Shown: positions 49,045 to 57,350, counted from the stretch's first letter. The stretch is DNA of 64,000 nucleotides from Mayfieldus profundus (GCA_038040325.1 JBBPIM010000007.1:21047-85046), one strand, 5' to 3'. Program-made: numbers and translations. The notes: generated from the letters alone by a model not told the origin.

Positions 49045-49806
49045 TTACCGCCACGTGACGACCTTCCGCTCCGCGAGGCTCAGCAGCCCGAACAGCGCCA
49101 TCGCCATCGCCGAGAGCACGATCACCGCGGCGAACATGCGGGGCACCAGCAGCTGCGCATTGGAGGTCAGTATCAGGTGCCCGAGCCCGGAGTCCGAGCC
49201 GGACCACTCGGCGAAGACGGCGGCGATCGCCGCGACGGCGACCGCGATCTTGGCGCCGCTGAAGGCGTAGGGAAGCGCCGAGGGAGCCTCGACCCGGCGA
49301 AACACCTGCCAGCGGCCGGCGTCCAGCGTGCGCATCATCTTCACCGCGTCGGGGTCGACCGAGCGCAGGCCGTCGAGCGCGTTGACGGTGATCGGGAAGA
49401 AGCAGATCAGCGCGATGATCCAGATCTTCGGCCCGATCCCGAACCCGAGCCACACCACCAGGATCGGTGCGATGACCACGGGCGGGATCGTCTGCGAGGC
49501 GACCAGCAGCGGATACAGGGCCCTGCGCAGCGTCTCGGAGAAGTGCAGCGCCGTGGCCAGCCCGAGCCCGACGGCCGCCGCGCAGGCGAAGCCGAGCACC
49601 ACCTCGCGCAGGGTCACCCAGGCGTCGTCGGCCAGCAGGTCGCGATCCTCCCACAGTGCCTCGGCTATCTCGCTGGGGGCTGGAACCAGGAACGGCTCAA
49701 TGTTGAGCGCGTCGGCGAGCAGGTGCCATTGCGCCGCCGCCTCCCAGATGCCGAGCAGGGCGACGACGATCAGCGACGGCAGCAGGATCGCCTTGGACCG
49801 GCTCAA
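49045..49806 (-). CDS. thiX: thiamine-precursor ABC transporter permease
   Basis: A 253-residue binding-protein-dependent permease. It has about six helices and the EAA loop DAGRWQVFRRVEAPSALPYAFSG that docks on the ATPase. The start is a TTG (LSRSKAILL) with GGAGGG 3 nt upstream, and it overlaps the ATPase stop by four bases (TTGA). Membership of thiZXY follows from the neighbours and the riboswitch. Confidence 0.9.
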   Translation of the reverse strand: MSRSKAILLPSLIVVALLGIWEAAAQWHLLADALNIEPFLVPAPSEIAEALWEDRDLLADDAWVTLREVVLGFACAAAVGLGLATALHFSETLRRALYPLLVASQTIPPVVIAPILVVWLGFGIGPKIWIIALICFFPITVNALDGLRSVDPDAVKMMRTLDAGRWQVFRRVEAPSALPYAFSGAKIAVAVAAIAAVFAEWSGSDSGLGHLILTSNAQLLVPRMFAAVIVLSAMAMALFGLLSLAERKVVTWR

Positions 49807-50663
49807 CGGCCCTCCTCCCGCGCGCCCTCGCCCAGCGCCCGCATCGCACGCTCGCGCAGCGTCGCGAATCCCTGCGAGGTGACTGCCGCGGCCCGGTCGC
49901 CGGCTCGCGGCCCGGGCACCTCCAGCTCGGCCACCACCCGGCCCGGGCGGGCCGAGAGCACGACGACGCGGTCGCTGAGGTACAGCGCCTCCTCGACGTC
50001 GTGGCTGACGAGCACGACAGTGCGGGGGTCGGCGGCAAGCGCCCCGGCCAGCCACTGCTGCATCTCGCCACGGGTAATCGCGTCCAGCGAGGCGAACGGC
50101 TCGTCGAGCAGCAGCACCGGCTTGCCGGCGATCAGCGTGCGAAGGAAGGCGACACGCTGGCGCATCCCGCCCGACAGCTCGGCCGGCCAGGCGTCCTCGA
50201 ATCCGGCCAGGCCGAAGCGCTCGAACAGCGGCGCGGCGGCGCGCCGTGCCTCGGCTCGGCGGGCACCGCGGTTGAGCAACGCCAGGGCCGCGTTGTCGAT
50301 CGCCCGCATCCAGGGAAGCAGCAGGTCGCGTTGCGGCATGTAGGCACAGCGGGCCAGGCGCGCGGCCGGCTCGTGGGCGCCGTCTACGGCGATCGTCCCG
50401 GCGTCCGGGTCGCGCAGCCCCGCGACCAGCTCCAGCAGGGTGGATTTGCCGCAGCCCGAGGGCCCGACGATGCCCAGCACCTGGTGCGGTGCGGCCCGCA
50501 GGTCGAGGCCGGCCAGCGTGCGCAGCCTGCCGAACGAGTGCTCGAGGCGCTCGAGGCGCACTTCGCCCGCGTCGCCGCCGGGTGTCGCGCCTCCCACCTC
50601 GGGGGCGCCGCTCTTGCCGATCGAAAGGGGCTCCTGCGTGGGAGCCCCGGTTCTGGTCAACAT
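49803..50663 (-). CDS. thiZ: thiamine-precursor ABC transporter ATPase
   Basis: A 286-residue ABC ATPase. GIVGPSGCGKSTLL is Walker A (about residue 67), YMPQRDLLLPWM the Q-loop, LSGGMRQRVAFLRTL the signature, and VLLLDEPFASLDAI Walker B, as in nitrate/taurine/thiamine-precursor importers. The first ~30 residues are a hydrophilic lead. Its ATG follows the 3' tail of a TPP riboswitch, which contains the ribosome binding site, so uptake should fall when TPP is plentiful. Confidence 0.92.
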   Translation of the reverse strand: MLTRTGAPTQEPLSIGKSGAPEVGGATPGGDAGEVRLERLEHSFGRLRTLAGLDLRAAPHQVLGIVGPSGCGKSTLLELVAGLRDPDAGTIAVDGAHEPAARLARCAYMPQRDLLLPWMRAIDNAALALLNRGARRAEARRAAAPLFERFGLAGFEDAWPAELSGGMRQRVAFLRTLIAGKPVLLLDEPFASLDAITRGEMQQWLAGALAADPRTVVLVSHDVEEALYLSDRVVVLSARPGRVVAELEVPGPRAGDRAAAVTSQGFATLRERAMRALGEGAREEGR

Positions 50664-50667
50664 GCTC

Positions 50668-50764
50668 CCTCCGCGCGCATTACCGCACAGGTTCTAAGGG
50701 TCAGCGCCGGGCGGCCTTTCCGGGGGCGCTATCTCAGCCCGCTTTCCCGCGAGCCCCCCTGGGT
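50668..50764 (-). ncRNA. TPP riboswitch (THI element)
   Basis: On the minus strand, in order: GGGGGGCTCGCGGG, AAAGCGGGCTGAGATAGC with the conserved CTGAGA, a variable P3 arm, then ACCCTTAGAACCTG and GCGGTAATGC with the pyrophosphate-sensor bases, and the 3' tail GGAGGGA. The tail is also the ribosome binding site of thiZ, 2 nt before its ATG, so control is probably at translation initiation. Confidence 0.93.
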
Positions 50765-50795
50765 TGTCCGTTTCAGTCTAGACGGCGCCCCGATA

Positions 50796-50808
50796 GGTAG
50801 TTGCTACC
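50796..50808. promoter_or_regulatory. 13-bp inverted repeat upstream of the TauE/SafE gene
   Basis: GGTAGTTGCTACC (5+3+5) lies 80 nt before the ATG at 50888, between the divergent riboswitch operon and the exporter gene. It is a candidate site for the Rrf2 regulator encoded next to the exporter. Confidence 0.35.
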
Positions 50809-50887
50809 CTCAGGCGGCCCGCTCCCGAGTAAGGCACTCAAGAAGGTTGCAAAGGGGGCGCGGCATTGATCTCGTAGTAGGACCTCG

Positions 50888-51796
50888 ATGGACCCGGCAA
50901 TCATCGTTTTCGGCTTCGGAATCGGAGCGCTCGTCGGCATGACCGGCATGGGCGGCGGATCGCTGATGACGCCGCTGCTGATCCTGCTGTTCGGGATCAA
51001 TCCGGTGACCGCGATCGGCACCGACATCTTCTACGCCGCCGTCACCAAGACGGTCGGCGGCTGGCGCCACCTACGCATGAAGACGGTCAACCTCGGCCTC
51101 ACCTTCTGGCTGGCGGTGGGAAGCGTGCCCTCGGCGATCCTCGGTGTCTGGGCGATCTCGATCCTGCAGAGCAAGATCGGCGAGGCGGAGCTGGACTCGA
51201 TCGTCTACGCGGTCCTGGGCGGCACGCTGCTGATGGTCGGGATCATCACCCTCGCGCGGGCGCTGATCCTCACCGGGCTGATCGAGGAGCGCGACGACTT
51301 CGAGATCAAGCGCCGCCACAAGGTTGCGGCCGCCACGATCGGCGCCTGCACAGGCTTCGTGATCGGCATCACCTCGGCCGGCTCGGGCACGGTGATCGCG
51401 ATCCTGCTGATCGCGATCTTCCGGCTCACCCCGCAGAAGGTCGTCGGCACCGACGTGTTTCACGCCGCGATCCTGCTCTGGGCGGCCGGGCTGGCCCACT
51501 GGGTCGGTGGCAACGTCGACTTCGTGCTGGCCGGCAACATCCTGCTCGGCTCGGTTCCGGGCGTCATCGTCGGTGCCCACTTCGCTACTCGGGCGCCAAC
51601 CGGCTTCCTGCGCACCGCGCTGGGCTTGGTGCTTGTCGGCTCCGGCTTCGTCACGATCCAGAAGGGGGACCCGGTGGTCTGGCCGATCGCCGCGGCGGTG
51701 GCGGGCGTCGGGCTGGCGCTGCTGATCTACGCGCCGCGCTGGTACGAGAAGCGCCGCCGCCGCGCGCTGGCAGGAGAGGCCGCCGCGGCCGCCTGA
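50888..51796 (+). CDS. TauE/SafE family sulfite/organosulfur exporter
   Basis: A 302-residue permease with about eight helices and the two family half-repeats: GALVGMTGMGGGSLMTPLLILLFGINPVTAIGTD and VIGITSAGSGTVIAILL followed by KVVGTDVFHA (quoted in parts: MTGMGGGSLMTP; VGTDVFHA). Such proteins export sulfite, sulfoacetate or related anions. It is followed 13 nt later by an Rrf2 regulator, so sulfur-linked control is likely (inference). Confidence 0.9.
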   Translation: MDPAIIVFGFGIGALVGMTGMGGGSLMTPLLILLFGINPVTAIGTDIFYAAVTKTVGGWRHLRMKTVNLGLTFWLAVGSVPSAILGVWAISILQSKIGEAELDSIVYAVLGGTLLMVGIITLARALILTGLIEERDDFEIKRRHKVAAATIGACTGFVIGITSAGSGTVIAILLIAIFRLTPQKVVGTDVFHAAILLWAAGLAHWVGGNVDFVLAGNILLGSVPGVIVGAHFATRAPTGFLRTALGLVLVGSGFVTIQKGDPVVWPIAAAVAGVGLALLIYAPRWYEKRRRRALAGEAAAAA

Positions 51797-51809
51797 TTTA
51801 CTTGCCCCC

Positions 51810-52265
51810 ATGCGTGTCTCAGCCAAGGCCGACTACGCGGTCCGTGCGGCCGCCGAGCTCGCCGCCGCCGAGGAGGGCCCGATCAAGGGTGAGCGGCTCG
51901 CCGATGCGCAGGACATCCCGCTGCAGTTCCTCGAGCACATCCTGCTGGAGATGAAGCACGCAGGCATCGTGCGCGCGCGCCGCGGCGCCAAGGGCGGCTA
52001 CTGGCTCGCCAAGCCGGCCGACGACATCACCCTCGCCGACGTGATTCGCTCGGTCGAGGGTCCGATCGCCAACGTGCAGTCGGCACCGCCGGAGTCGATC
52101 ACCTACCGAGGCAATGCCGAGCACCTCCAGGAGGTCTGGATCGCGGTGCGGGCCAACCTCCGTGCGGTGCTCGAGTCGGTCACCCTCGCCGACCTGGTCA
52201 GCGGCGAGCTTCCCCCGGTGGTCGAGCACGCCTCCGGCTCACCCGACGCTTGGGCAGCAAGGTAG
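51810..52265 (+). CDS. Rrf2 family transcriptional regulator without Fe-S cysteines
   Basis: A 151-residue Rrf2 protein. The winged helix is MRVSAKADYAVRAAAELAA, GERLADAQDIPLQFLEHIL (recognition region) and RRGAKGGYWLAKPADDITLADVIRSVEGP. The three cluster-ligand cysteines of IscR/NsrR are absent: there is no cysteine in the protein at all. It is therefore more like CymR, which controls sulfur genes through a partner. It is co-oriented with the exporter. The stop TAG lies in the first unit of heptamer element H6. Confidence 0.9.
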   Translation: MRVSAKADYAVRAAAELAAAEEGPIKGERLADAQDIPLQFLEHILLEMKHAGIVRARRGAKGGYWLAKPADDITLADVIRSVEGPIANVQSAPPESITYRGNAEHLQEVWIAVRANLRAVLESVTLADLVSGELPPVVEHASGSPDAWAAR

Positions 52266-52333
52266 CTCGCTGCTCGCTACTCGCTACTCGGGCTTGGGCT
52301 CCGGCCGAGGAGCGAGGAACGAGGAGCGAGGAA
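52263..52333. repeat. heptamer element H6: two opposed arms around a 15-nt core
   Basis: Left arm TAGCTCG, CTGCTCG, CTACTCG, CTACTCG (52263-52290), core GGCTTGGGCTCCGGC (52291-52305), right arm CGAGGAG, CGAGGAA, CGAGGAG, CGAGGAA (52306-52333). It is an inverted copy of H4: same core, and the GTAG-type and GGAA-type arms are swapped. Confidence 0.9.
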
Positions 52334-52338
52334 CGGCC

Positions 52339-53739
52339 CTAATCTGCGGCCGGGACCCCTCCTGCGACTACGTTTACGAATGCTTCCAAGTGCCGCGTCG
52401 TCCAGCACTCGAAGGCACCGTCGCAGTAGCGCTCGTAGGCGGACATCACCGAGTCGCCGTAGTTCCAGTACAGCTTCGGCTCGGGGTTGAGCCAGAACAT
52501 CCGCCCGGCGCGCTCCGCGACTTGCGCGAAGGCGTCGGCGTGCGGCTCGCGCCCGTTGGTGCGGGCGTCCCCGAGCACGATCACGGTCGAGCGCGGGTCC
52601 AGCTCGTCGGAGATCTCGGCCATGAACTCGAGCCAGACGCGTCCGTAGTCGGTGTAGCCGGAGACATCGGCGACCCCGCCCTCGCTGGAGATCCGCTGGG
52701 AGATCGTGCGGAAGTCGCGCTCGTGCTCGAAGATGTCGGTCACCTCGGAGATCCGCTCGATGAAGACGAAGCTGCGCAGCTTGCGGAACGAGTCGTGCAG
52801 GGCGTGCAGCACCGAGAGGAAGAACATGCTGGCCGAGGTCACCGAGGTGGAGACGTCGCAGAGCACGTAGATCTCCGGCCGGCGCGGGCGCTTGGGCCGG
52901 TAGCGAAGCCGCAGCGGCACCCCACCGGTCTCCAGCGAGGCGCGCATCGTTCGCCGCACGTCGACCACGCGCCCGCGGCGGCGGCCGCGCTGCTCGTGTC
53001 CCAGCGTCGCCAGCCGCCGCTTCATCTGCGCGACGGCGCGGTGCACCGCCGCCAGGTCCTGTGAGGGGCTGGTGGGAAGCGCGCGGTCCAGCTCGGCAAG
53101 AGGCCGGGAGGGCGACAGCGCCTCGGTGCGCTCGATCAGCGCCCGCTCCAGCTCGCGGCGCACGTGGCGCTCGAACTGGTTGAGGCTCTCGCGGTCTATC
53201 TCCGGCTGCTCTTCGCCTTCCTCGGTCGGCGGCTGGGTCCCGGGGGAGAGCCCGAGCGTGCGGCGGATCCGCTGCACGTCGACCCCGATCACCCCAGAGC
53301 CCTCGCCGCGGCGCCCGAAGGCGGCGATCGCGAGCCGCGCCAGATCGCGCATCTCGCCGTCGTCGCCCTCGACGATCGCCTGCCGGACCGCGTCGCGCAG
53401 CTCGTCGATGTCGAGCCGTTCGCCTCCCTCGTAGCGCTGGCCCTGCTCGCCGACGCCGCGCTCGACCGCTTCCCCCTCGGCGGTGCGGAAGAAGTAGCGG
53501 TCGAACAGCAGCTCGAAGATGCGGCGGTCCTCCTGAGACTTGGCGATCGTCGCGGCCAGCGCCTCGCGGAAGTCGTCCTGCATCGTCCACGGCACCTGCT
53601 CCAGCGCCGCGAAGGCGTCGAGGATCTCCGAGGTGCCGACCGCCACGCCCTCCCCTCGCAGCTCCTCGCAGAAGGCCAGGAGCTTGGGCGCGAGCCCCGC
53701 CGGGCCGCTGTCGACCTTCTGTCCGTAGGGAGAGCTCAT
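52339..53739 (-). CDS. VWA (CoxE-like) domain protein
   Basis: A 466-residue CoxE/YehP-type protein. The N-terminal ~250 residues are helical and charged. The C-terminal von Willebrand A domain has the MIDAS motif VLCDVSTSVTSAS (D-x-S-x-S), ERDFRTISQRI and TVIVLGDARTNGREPH. Such proteins work with a MoxR AAA+ partner to mature or insert metal cofactors; that partner is encoded just upstream. Its ATG abuts heptamer element H7. Confidence 0.9.
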   Translation of the reverse strand: MSSPYGQKVDSGPAGLAPKLLAFCEELRGEGVAVGTSEILDAFAALEQVPWTMQDDFREALAATIAKSQEDRRIFELLFDRYFFRTAEGEAVERGVGEQGQRYEGGERLDIDELRDAVRQAIVEGDDGEMRDLARLAIAAFGRRGEGSGVIGVDVQRIRRTLGLSPGTQPPTEEGEEQPEIDRESLNQFERHVRRELERALIERTEALSPSRPLAELDRALPTSPSQDLAAVHRAVAQMKRRLATLGHEQRGRRRGRVVDVRRTMRASLETGGVPLRLRYRPKRPRRPEIYVLCDVSTSVTSASMFFLSVLHALHDSFRKLRSFVFIERISEVTDIFEHERDFRTISQRISSEGGVADVSGYTDYGRVWLEFMAEISDELDPRSTVIVLGDARTNGREPHADAFAQVAERAGRMFWLNPEPKLYWNYGDSVMSAYERYCDGAFECWTTRHLEAFVNVVAGGVPAAD

Positions 53740-53817
53740 TGTTCGTTACTCGTTGCTCGTTACTCGTTGCTCGGGCTATGTCCCTAGGTCGAGGAACGAG
53801 CTACGAGGAACGAGCAA
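53739..53817. repeat. heptamer element H7: two opposed arms around a 16-nt core
   Basis: Left arm TTGTTCG, TTACTCG, TTGCTCG, TTACTCG, TTGCTCG (53739-53773), core GGCTATGTCCCTAGGT, right arm CGAGGAA, CGAGCTA, CGAGGAA, CGAGCAA (53790-53817). The MoxR stop codon is inside the right arm and the VWA gene start touches the left arm. Confidence 0.9.
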
Positions 53818-54742
53818 CGTTGTCCGCCGGTGCTCCCAACTTCACTCCAACCCTTTCGGCAATCAGATCCATATCGGTCCGATGCTTCGCGATTATCGAT
53901 ATTGACTGCTCGAAGGTCTCGCCGTCGATGTCGTCGGCGCCCATCAGCAGCAGCGTGCGCGCCCAGTCGATCGACTCGGCGATCGAGGGAGGCTTCTTGA
54001 GGTCGAGCTGGCGCACCATGTGGATGACCTCGACCAGGCGGCGGACCAGCTTCTCGTCCAGCTCCGGCGCGTGCAGGCGCACGATCTCCATCTCGCGCTC
54101 GACGTCCGGATAGTCGAGCCAGAGGTAGAGACAGCGCCGCTTCAGCGCCTCGGTCAACTCGCGCGAGTTGTTGGACGTGAGGACGACGATCGGCATCGTT
54201 CGCGCGCTGATCTGGCCCAGCTCCGGGATCGTGATCTGGAAGTCGGAGAGCAGCTCCAGCAGCATCGCCTCGAACTCCTGGTCGGTCTTGTCGACCTCGT
54301 CGATCAGCAGCACCACCGGCTCCTCGGAGGAGATCGCGCTCATCAGCGGGCGGGTCAGCAGGAACTCCTCGCTGAAGATGTCCTCCAGCACATCTCCGGC
54401 GGCGTCCGGCACGGCCGCGGCCGGGTCCGCGGCGGCCTCGCCCATCGCGGCGGTGGCCTGGATCCGCAGCAGCTGCTTGCGGTAGTTCCACTCGTACAGC
54501 GCCTTGGACTCGTCGAGTCCCTCGTAGCACTGCAGGCGGATCAGCTCGCGCCCGGTGGCCCGTGACAGCGCCTTGGCCAGCTCCGTCTTGCCGACTCCGG
54601 CCGGGCCCTCGACCAGCACCGGCTTGCCGAGCCGCTGGGCGAGGAAGCTGACCAGCGCCGCGCGCTCGTCGGCCAGATAATCGACCTTGGCCAGCGCGTC
54701 CTTGACCTCGGCGACCGAGGCTGGTGTGGCGACCTCTGCCAT
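53801..54742 (-). CDS. MoxR-family AAA+ ATPase
   Basis: A 313-residue MoxR ATPase. VLVEGPAGVGKTELAKAL is Walker A (about residue 42), EEPVVLLIDEVDKTDQEFEAMLLELLSD Walker B with the family pattern (key part LLIDEVDKTD), and VLTSNNSRELTEALKRRC the sensor-1/arginine-finger region. It is a chaperone for the VWA partner. The ATG at 54742 gives the normal N-terminus. The last residues VARSS and the stop are encoded by array H7. Confidence 0.92.
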   Translation of the reverse strand: MAEVATPASVAEVKDALAKVDYLADERAALVSFLAQRLGKPVLVEGPAGVGKTELAKALSRATGRELIRLQCYEGLDESKALYEWNYRKQLLRIQATAAMGEAAADPAAAVPDAAGDVLEDIFSEEFLLTRPLMSAISSEEPVVLLIDEVDKTDQEFEAMLLELLSDFQITIPELGQISARTMPIVVLTSNNSRELTEALKRRCLYLWLDYPDVEREMEIVRLHAPELDEKLVRRLVEVIHMVRQLDLKKPPSIAESIDWARTLLLMGADDIDGETFEQSISIIAKHRTDMDLIAERVGVKLGAPADNVARSS

Positions 54743-54807
54743 CGCCGGCCGATGATACCCGGCGCCCACACCCCGCCCCGGATGGCGCCGGTGCGCCGCC
54801 GGGGGGC

Positions 54808-54813
54808 GATAAT
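54808..54813 (+). promoter_or_regulatory. candidate leaderless -10 box GATAAT
   Basis: GATAAT ends 7 nt before the GTG at 54821; no -35 match is visible. Confidence 0.5.
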
Positions 54814-54820
54814 CCGGCGG

Positions 54821-55072
54821 GTGCCGCCTCTGCTGGTCGCCGTCTGGACGCTCGCCGTGCCCCTGGCCGAGCTGCTGCCGCGCAGCATCGGCCCCTACAT
54901 GTCGCTGATGCTGCTCGGCTTCTTCATCGGCATCTTCGGGCACCTGACGCGCTCCAGGTGGCTGGTCGCGGTGGGCGTGATGCTCGTCTTCGTTGCCGCC
55001 TTCCTGTTCCCGCTTGCGCTCAAGGTGACCACCGAAGACCCCCCGCCGGTGCTCAACTATCCGCTGTCCTAG
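54821..55072 (+). CDS. small three-helix membrane protein
   Basis: 83 residues, almost all membrane: PPLLVAVWTLAVPLAELL, YMSLMLLGFFIGIFGHLT, then VAVGVMLVFVAAFLFPLAL, and a short polar end. The GTG at 54821 is chosen over upstream starts because it directly follows the GATAAT box and the first helix. It is divergent from the MoxR gene. The function is unknown. Confidence 0.6.
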   Translation: MPPLLVAVWTLAVPLAELLPRSIGPYMSLMLLGFFIGIFGHLTRSRWLVAVGVMLVFVAAFLFPLALKVTTEDPPPVLNYPLS

Positions 55073-55160
55073 ATGCGCCGTCGGCGGCCCAGCTACGATG
55101 CGCGACCGAAGGGGAGATCCGGACTCTGATGCAAACGTGGGCAGGAGCCAGCGACAACGG

Positions 55161-57350
55161 ATGCCGGTGATTCGGGCGCTGATCGCGCTTGGCGTGGCCG
55201 CATTCGCCCTGCTGGTTGCGGGCGCGGCCGCGGATCGCGGTGAGGCCAAGAAGGGCGGGGCCGGCAATGCCTCGGTGCGACTGTCGCGACACCACCTCGG
55301 CCAATCCGGCCACTGGCGCGACTTCGTCCTCGACCATCCCAGCCCCTACGTCTACCCGGTCGCCGTCGAGGTGCAGGAGAACGTGCCCCTGGCCGGCCAG
55401 CCCGGAGAGGTCAGGGGCCTGGCCGGCATGTCTACACAGGGGGGAGAGGCGACGACGATCTCCTCGACCGGGCCCGGCACTCCCTATCTGGTGGTCGACC
55501 TCGGCAAGCTGACCGGCGGTCGGATCCAGATCTCGATCACCGCCAACAGCGGCACCCCGGTGCGGCTCGCCTACAGCGAGGCGCGGCGCTTCCTTACCCC
55601 CGAGGGCGACATCAACCATGGCTCGCAGGGCCGCAACGACGACCCCTCCAACCGTTGGGACCTCCTGCCTTCCGCGCCGGGCGAGTACACGCTGGCCGGG
55701 GTGCGCGGCTCGCAGCGCTACATCATGATCCGCCCCGAGGACCAGGGAGAGGTGCAGATCGACTACCTGCGTGTTGCGGTCAACCACCTGCGCCCGCGGC
55801 GGCGCCATTACGCCGGCCACTTCCTTTCCAGCGACGACCTGCTCAACCGCATCTGGTACGCAGGGGCCTACACGCTCAACCTCGACACCTACGGCGACCC
55901 CGTGCGCGGAGGCCAGCCGGCGGTCACCGACGGCGCCAAGCACGACCGCCTGGTCTGGCTCGGCGACGTTCCGATGGAGTACCTGGTCGGCGCCTACACG
56001 GTGCGCCAGATGCCGGAGATCCTGCGCCGCACGATCCAGCTCTTCACCTGCCAGCAGGAGAACGGCGGCTTCATCCCCCAGGTCTCCGACACCCACGTCC
56101 AATGCCGGAAGCCCGGGCCGGCCAACGGCCCGCCCCCGGCGGCGGACGGGACCTGCACCTGTGTGACCGACCGGCGGCTTCCCGAGTACACGGCCTGGTT
56201 CGTGATCGTCGCCGCCCAGCACTATCGCTACACCGCCGACGAGACGGTGGTCGATTGGATGCCGGTGGTGCGCAGGGCGATCGGCTATTTCAACCGGCGC
56301 GTTGGCCCCACCGGACTGTTCCTCACCGACCCGGACGAGCTCAACTGGCACCCGCCCGATTTCGCCGGCGGCGAGGACGCGCACACCAACGCGGTGTGGC
56401 TGCATGCCATGCGCGAGGCGGCCTATCTGGAGAAGCGGATCGGCAGTCCCGGCCGCGCCCGACGCAACACACGACGGGCGCGCCGCCTCGCCGCCGCGAT
56501 CCTGGCCCGTTTCTACGACCCCGCCGTAGGTGCGCTGCGGCAGAACCCGATCAACTCGACCGGCAACCACACCCAGGACGCCAACGTCGAGGCGGTGCTG
56601 GCCGGGGTGCTCGGCGGGGCCGGGGCCGAAGCCGCGCTCGACTTCGTGCAGTCGCGGCTCTGGACCAAGTTCGGCACTGCGACCGGCGAGTTCGACGACG
56701 ACGGCTTCATGGGCCGCTACATCTCGCCCTTCATGACGGGCTGGGAGGTGATCGCGCGGTTCGAGATCGGCCGCTCGGACAGCGCGTTGGAGCTGATCCG
56801 CCGGCTCTGGGGGCACATGGTGAACATCGATCCCGTCAACAGCGTCTGGGAGAAGATGACCGTGGACGGGGGCGTCGCCCCCTACGGCGCGGCCAGGGAC
56901 GACGGCGCGCCGATCAGCGAATCCCAGCTATCGGGGGAAACCTCGCTTGCACACGGCTGGGGCGCGGCGCCGACGATGGCGCTGTCCGCGTATGTCCTGG
57001 GGCTGCGACCGGTCGGGGCCGGCTGGGACACCTGGCTGATCGAGCCGCAGGTCGCGGACCTGCACTGGGCGCAGGGCACCGTCGGCACGCCGCACGGGCG
57101 GCTGGGCTCGCGCTGGGAACGCAACTTCGGCCCGCCCGCGTTCAGGCTCACGGTCAAGGTCCCGCGGAACACCGAGGGAACCGTCGCCGTGCCGCTGCTG
57201 GGCCAGAAGCGAACCATCGCCCGGGACGGGCAGGTGGTCTGGCGGGGCAAGCACCCGGCGGCGGGCGTACAGGCGCACCGGGGCCATGGCTTCGTGCGCT
57301 TCCGCGAGACCGAGCCCGGCCTTCACACCTACGCCTGGGCCAAGGGCTAG
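55161..57350 (+). CDS. secreted GH78-like (alpha-L-rhamnosidase-type) glycoside hydrolase
   Basis: About 729 residues with a signal peptide (LIALGVAAFALLVAGAAA). A beta-sandwich N-terminal region (about 60-220) leads into an (alpha/alpha)6 barrel: LNRIWYAGAYTLNLDTYGDP, DGAKHDRLVWLGD (the GH78 segment holding the catalytic acid region, with D-x-x-x-R-D replaced by DGAKHDR), WEVIARFEIG and SLAHGWGAAPT. A C-terminal beta domain ends the protein. It should cleave rhamnoside or similar links outside the cell. The start is ATG 55161 or 55098; a TACGAT box at 55093 favours 55161. The TAG lies in the GCTAGC that flanks the second mobile element. Confidence 0.82.
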   Translation: MPVIRALIALGVAAFALLVAGAAADRGEAKKGGAGNASVRLSRHHLGQSGHWRDFVLDHPSPYVYPVAVEVQENVPLAGQPGEVRGLAGMSTQGGEATTISSTGPGTPYLVVDLGKLTGGRIQISITANSGTPVRLAYSEARRFLTPEGDINHGSQGRNDDPSNRWDLLPSAPGEYTLAGVRGSQRYIMIRPEDQGEVQIDYLRVAVNHLRPRRRHYAGHFLSSDDLLNRIWYAGAYTLNLDTYGDPVRGGQPAVTDGAKHDRLVWLGDVPMEYLVGAYTVRQMPEILRRTIQLFTCQQENGGFIPQVSDTHVQCRKPGPANGPPPAADGTCTCVTDRRLPEYTAWFVIVAAQHYRYTADETVVDWMPVVRRAIGYFNRRVGPTGLFLTDPDELNWHPPDFAGGEDAHTNAVWLHAMREAAYLEKRIGSPGRARRNTRRARRLAAAILARFYDPAVGALRQNPINSTGNHTQDANVEAVLAGVLGGAGAEAALDFVQSRLWTKFGTATGEFDDDGFMGRYISPFMTGWEVIARFEIGRSDSALELIRRLWGHMVNIDPVNSVWEKMTVDGGVAPYGAARDDGAPISESQLSGETSLAHGWGAAPTMALSAYVLGLRPVGAGWDTWLIEPQVADLHWAQGTVGTPHGRLGSRWERNFGPPAFRLTVKVPRNTEGTVAVPLLGQKRTIARDGQVVWRGKHPAAGVQAHRGHGFVRFRETEPGLHTYAWAKG

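Noticed and set aside
8613..53817. Heptamer arrays as CRISPR or as phase-variable homopolymer-type tracts.
   Set aside because: Units are 7 bp with no spacers, so they are not CRISPR. Only H3 lies well inside a gene, so phase variation cannot explain the family.
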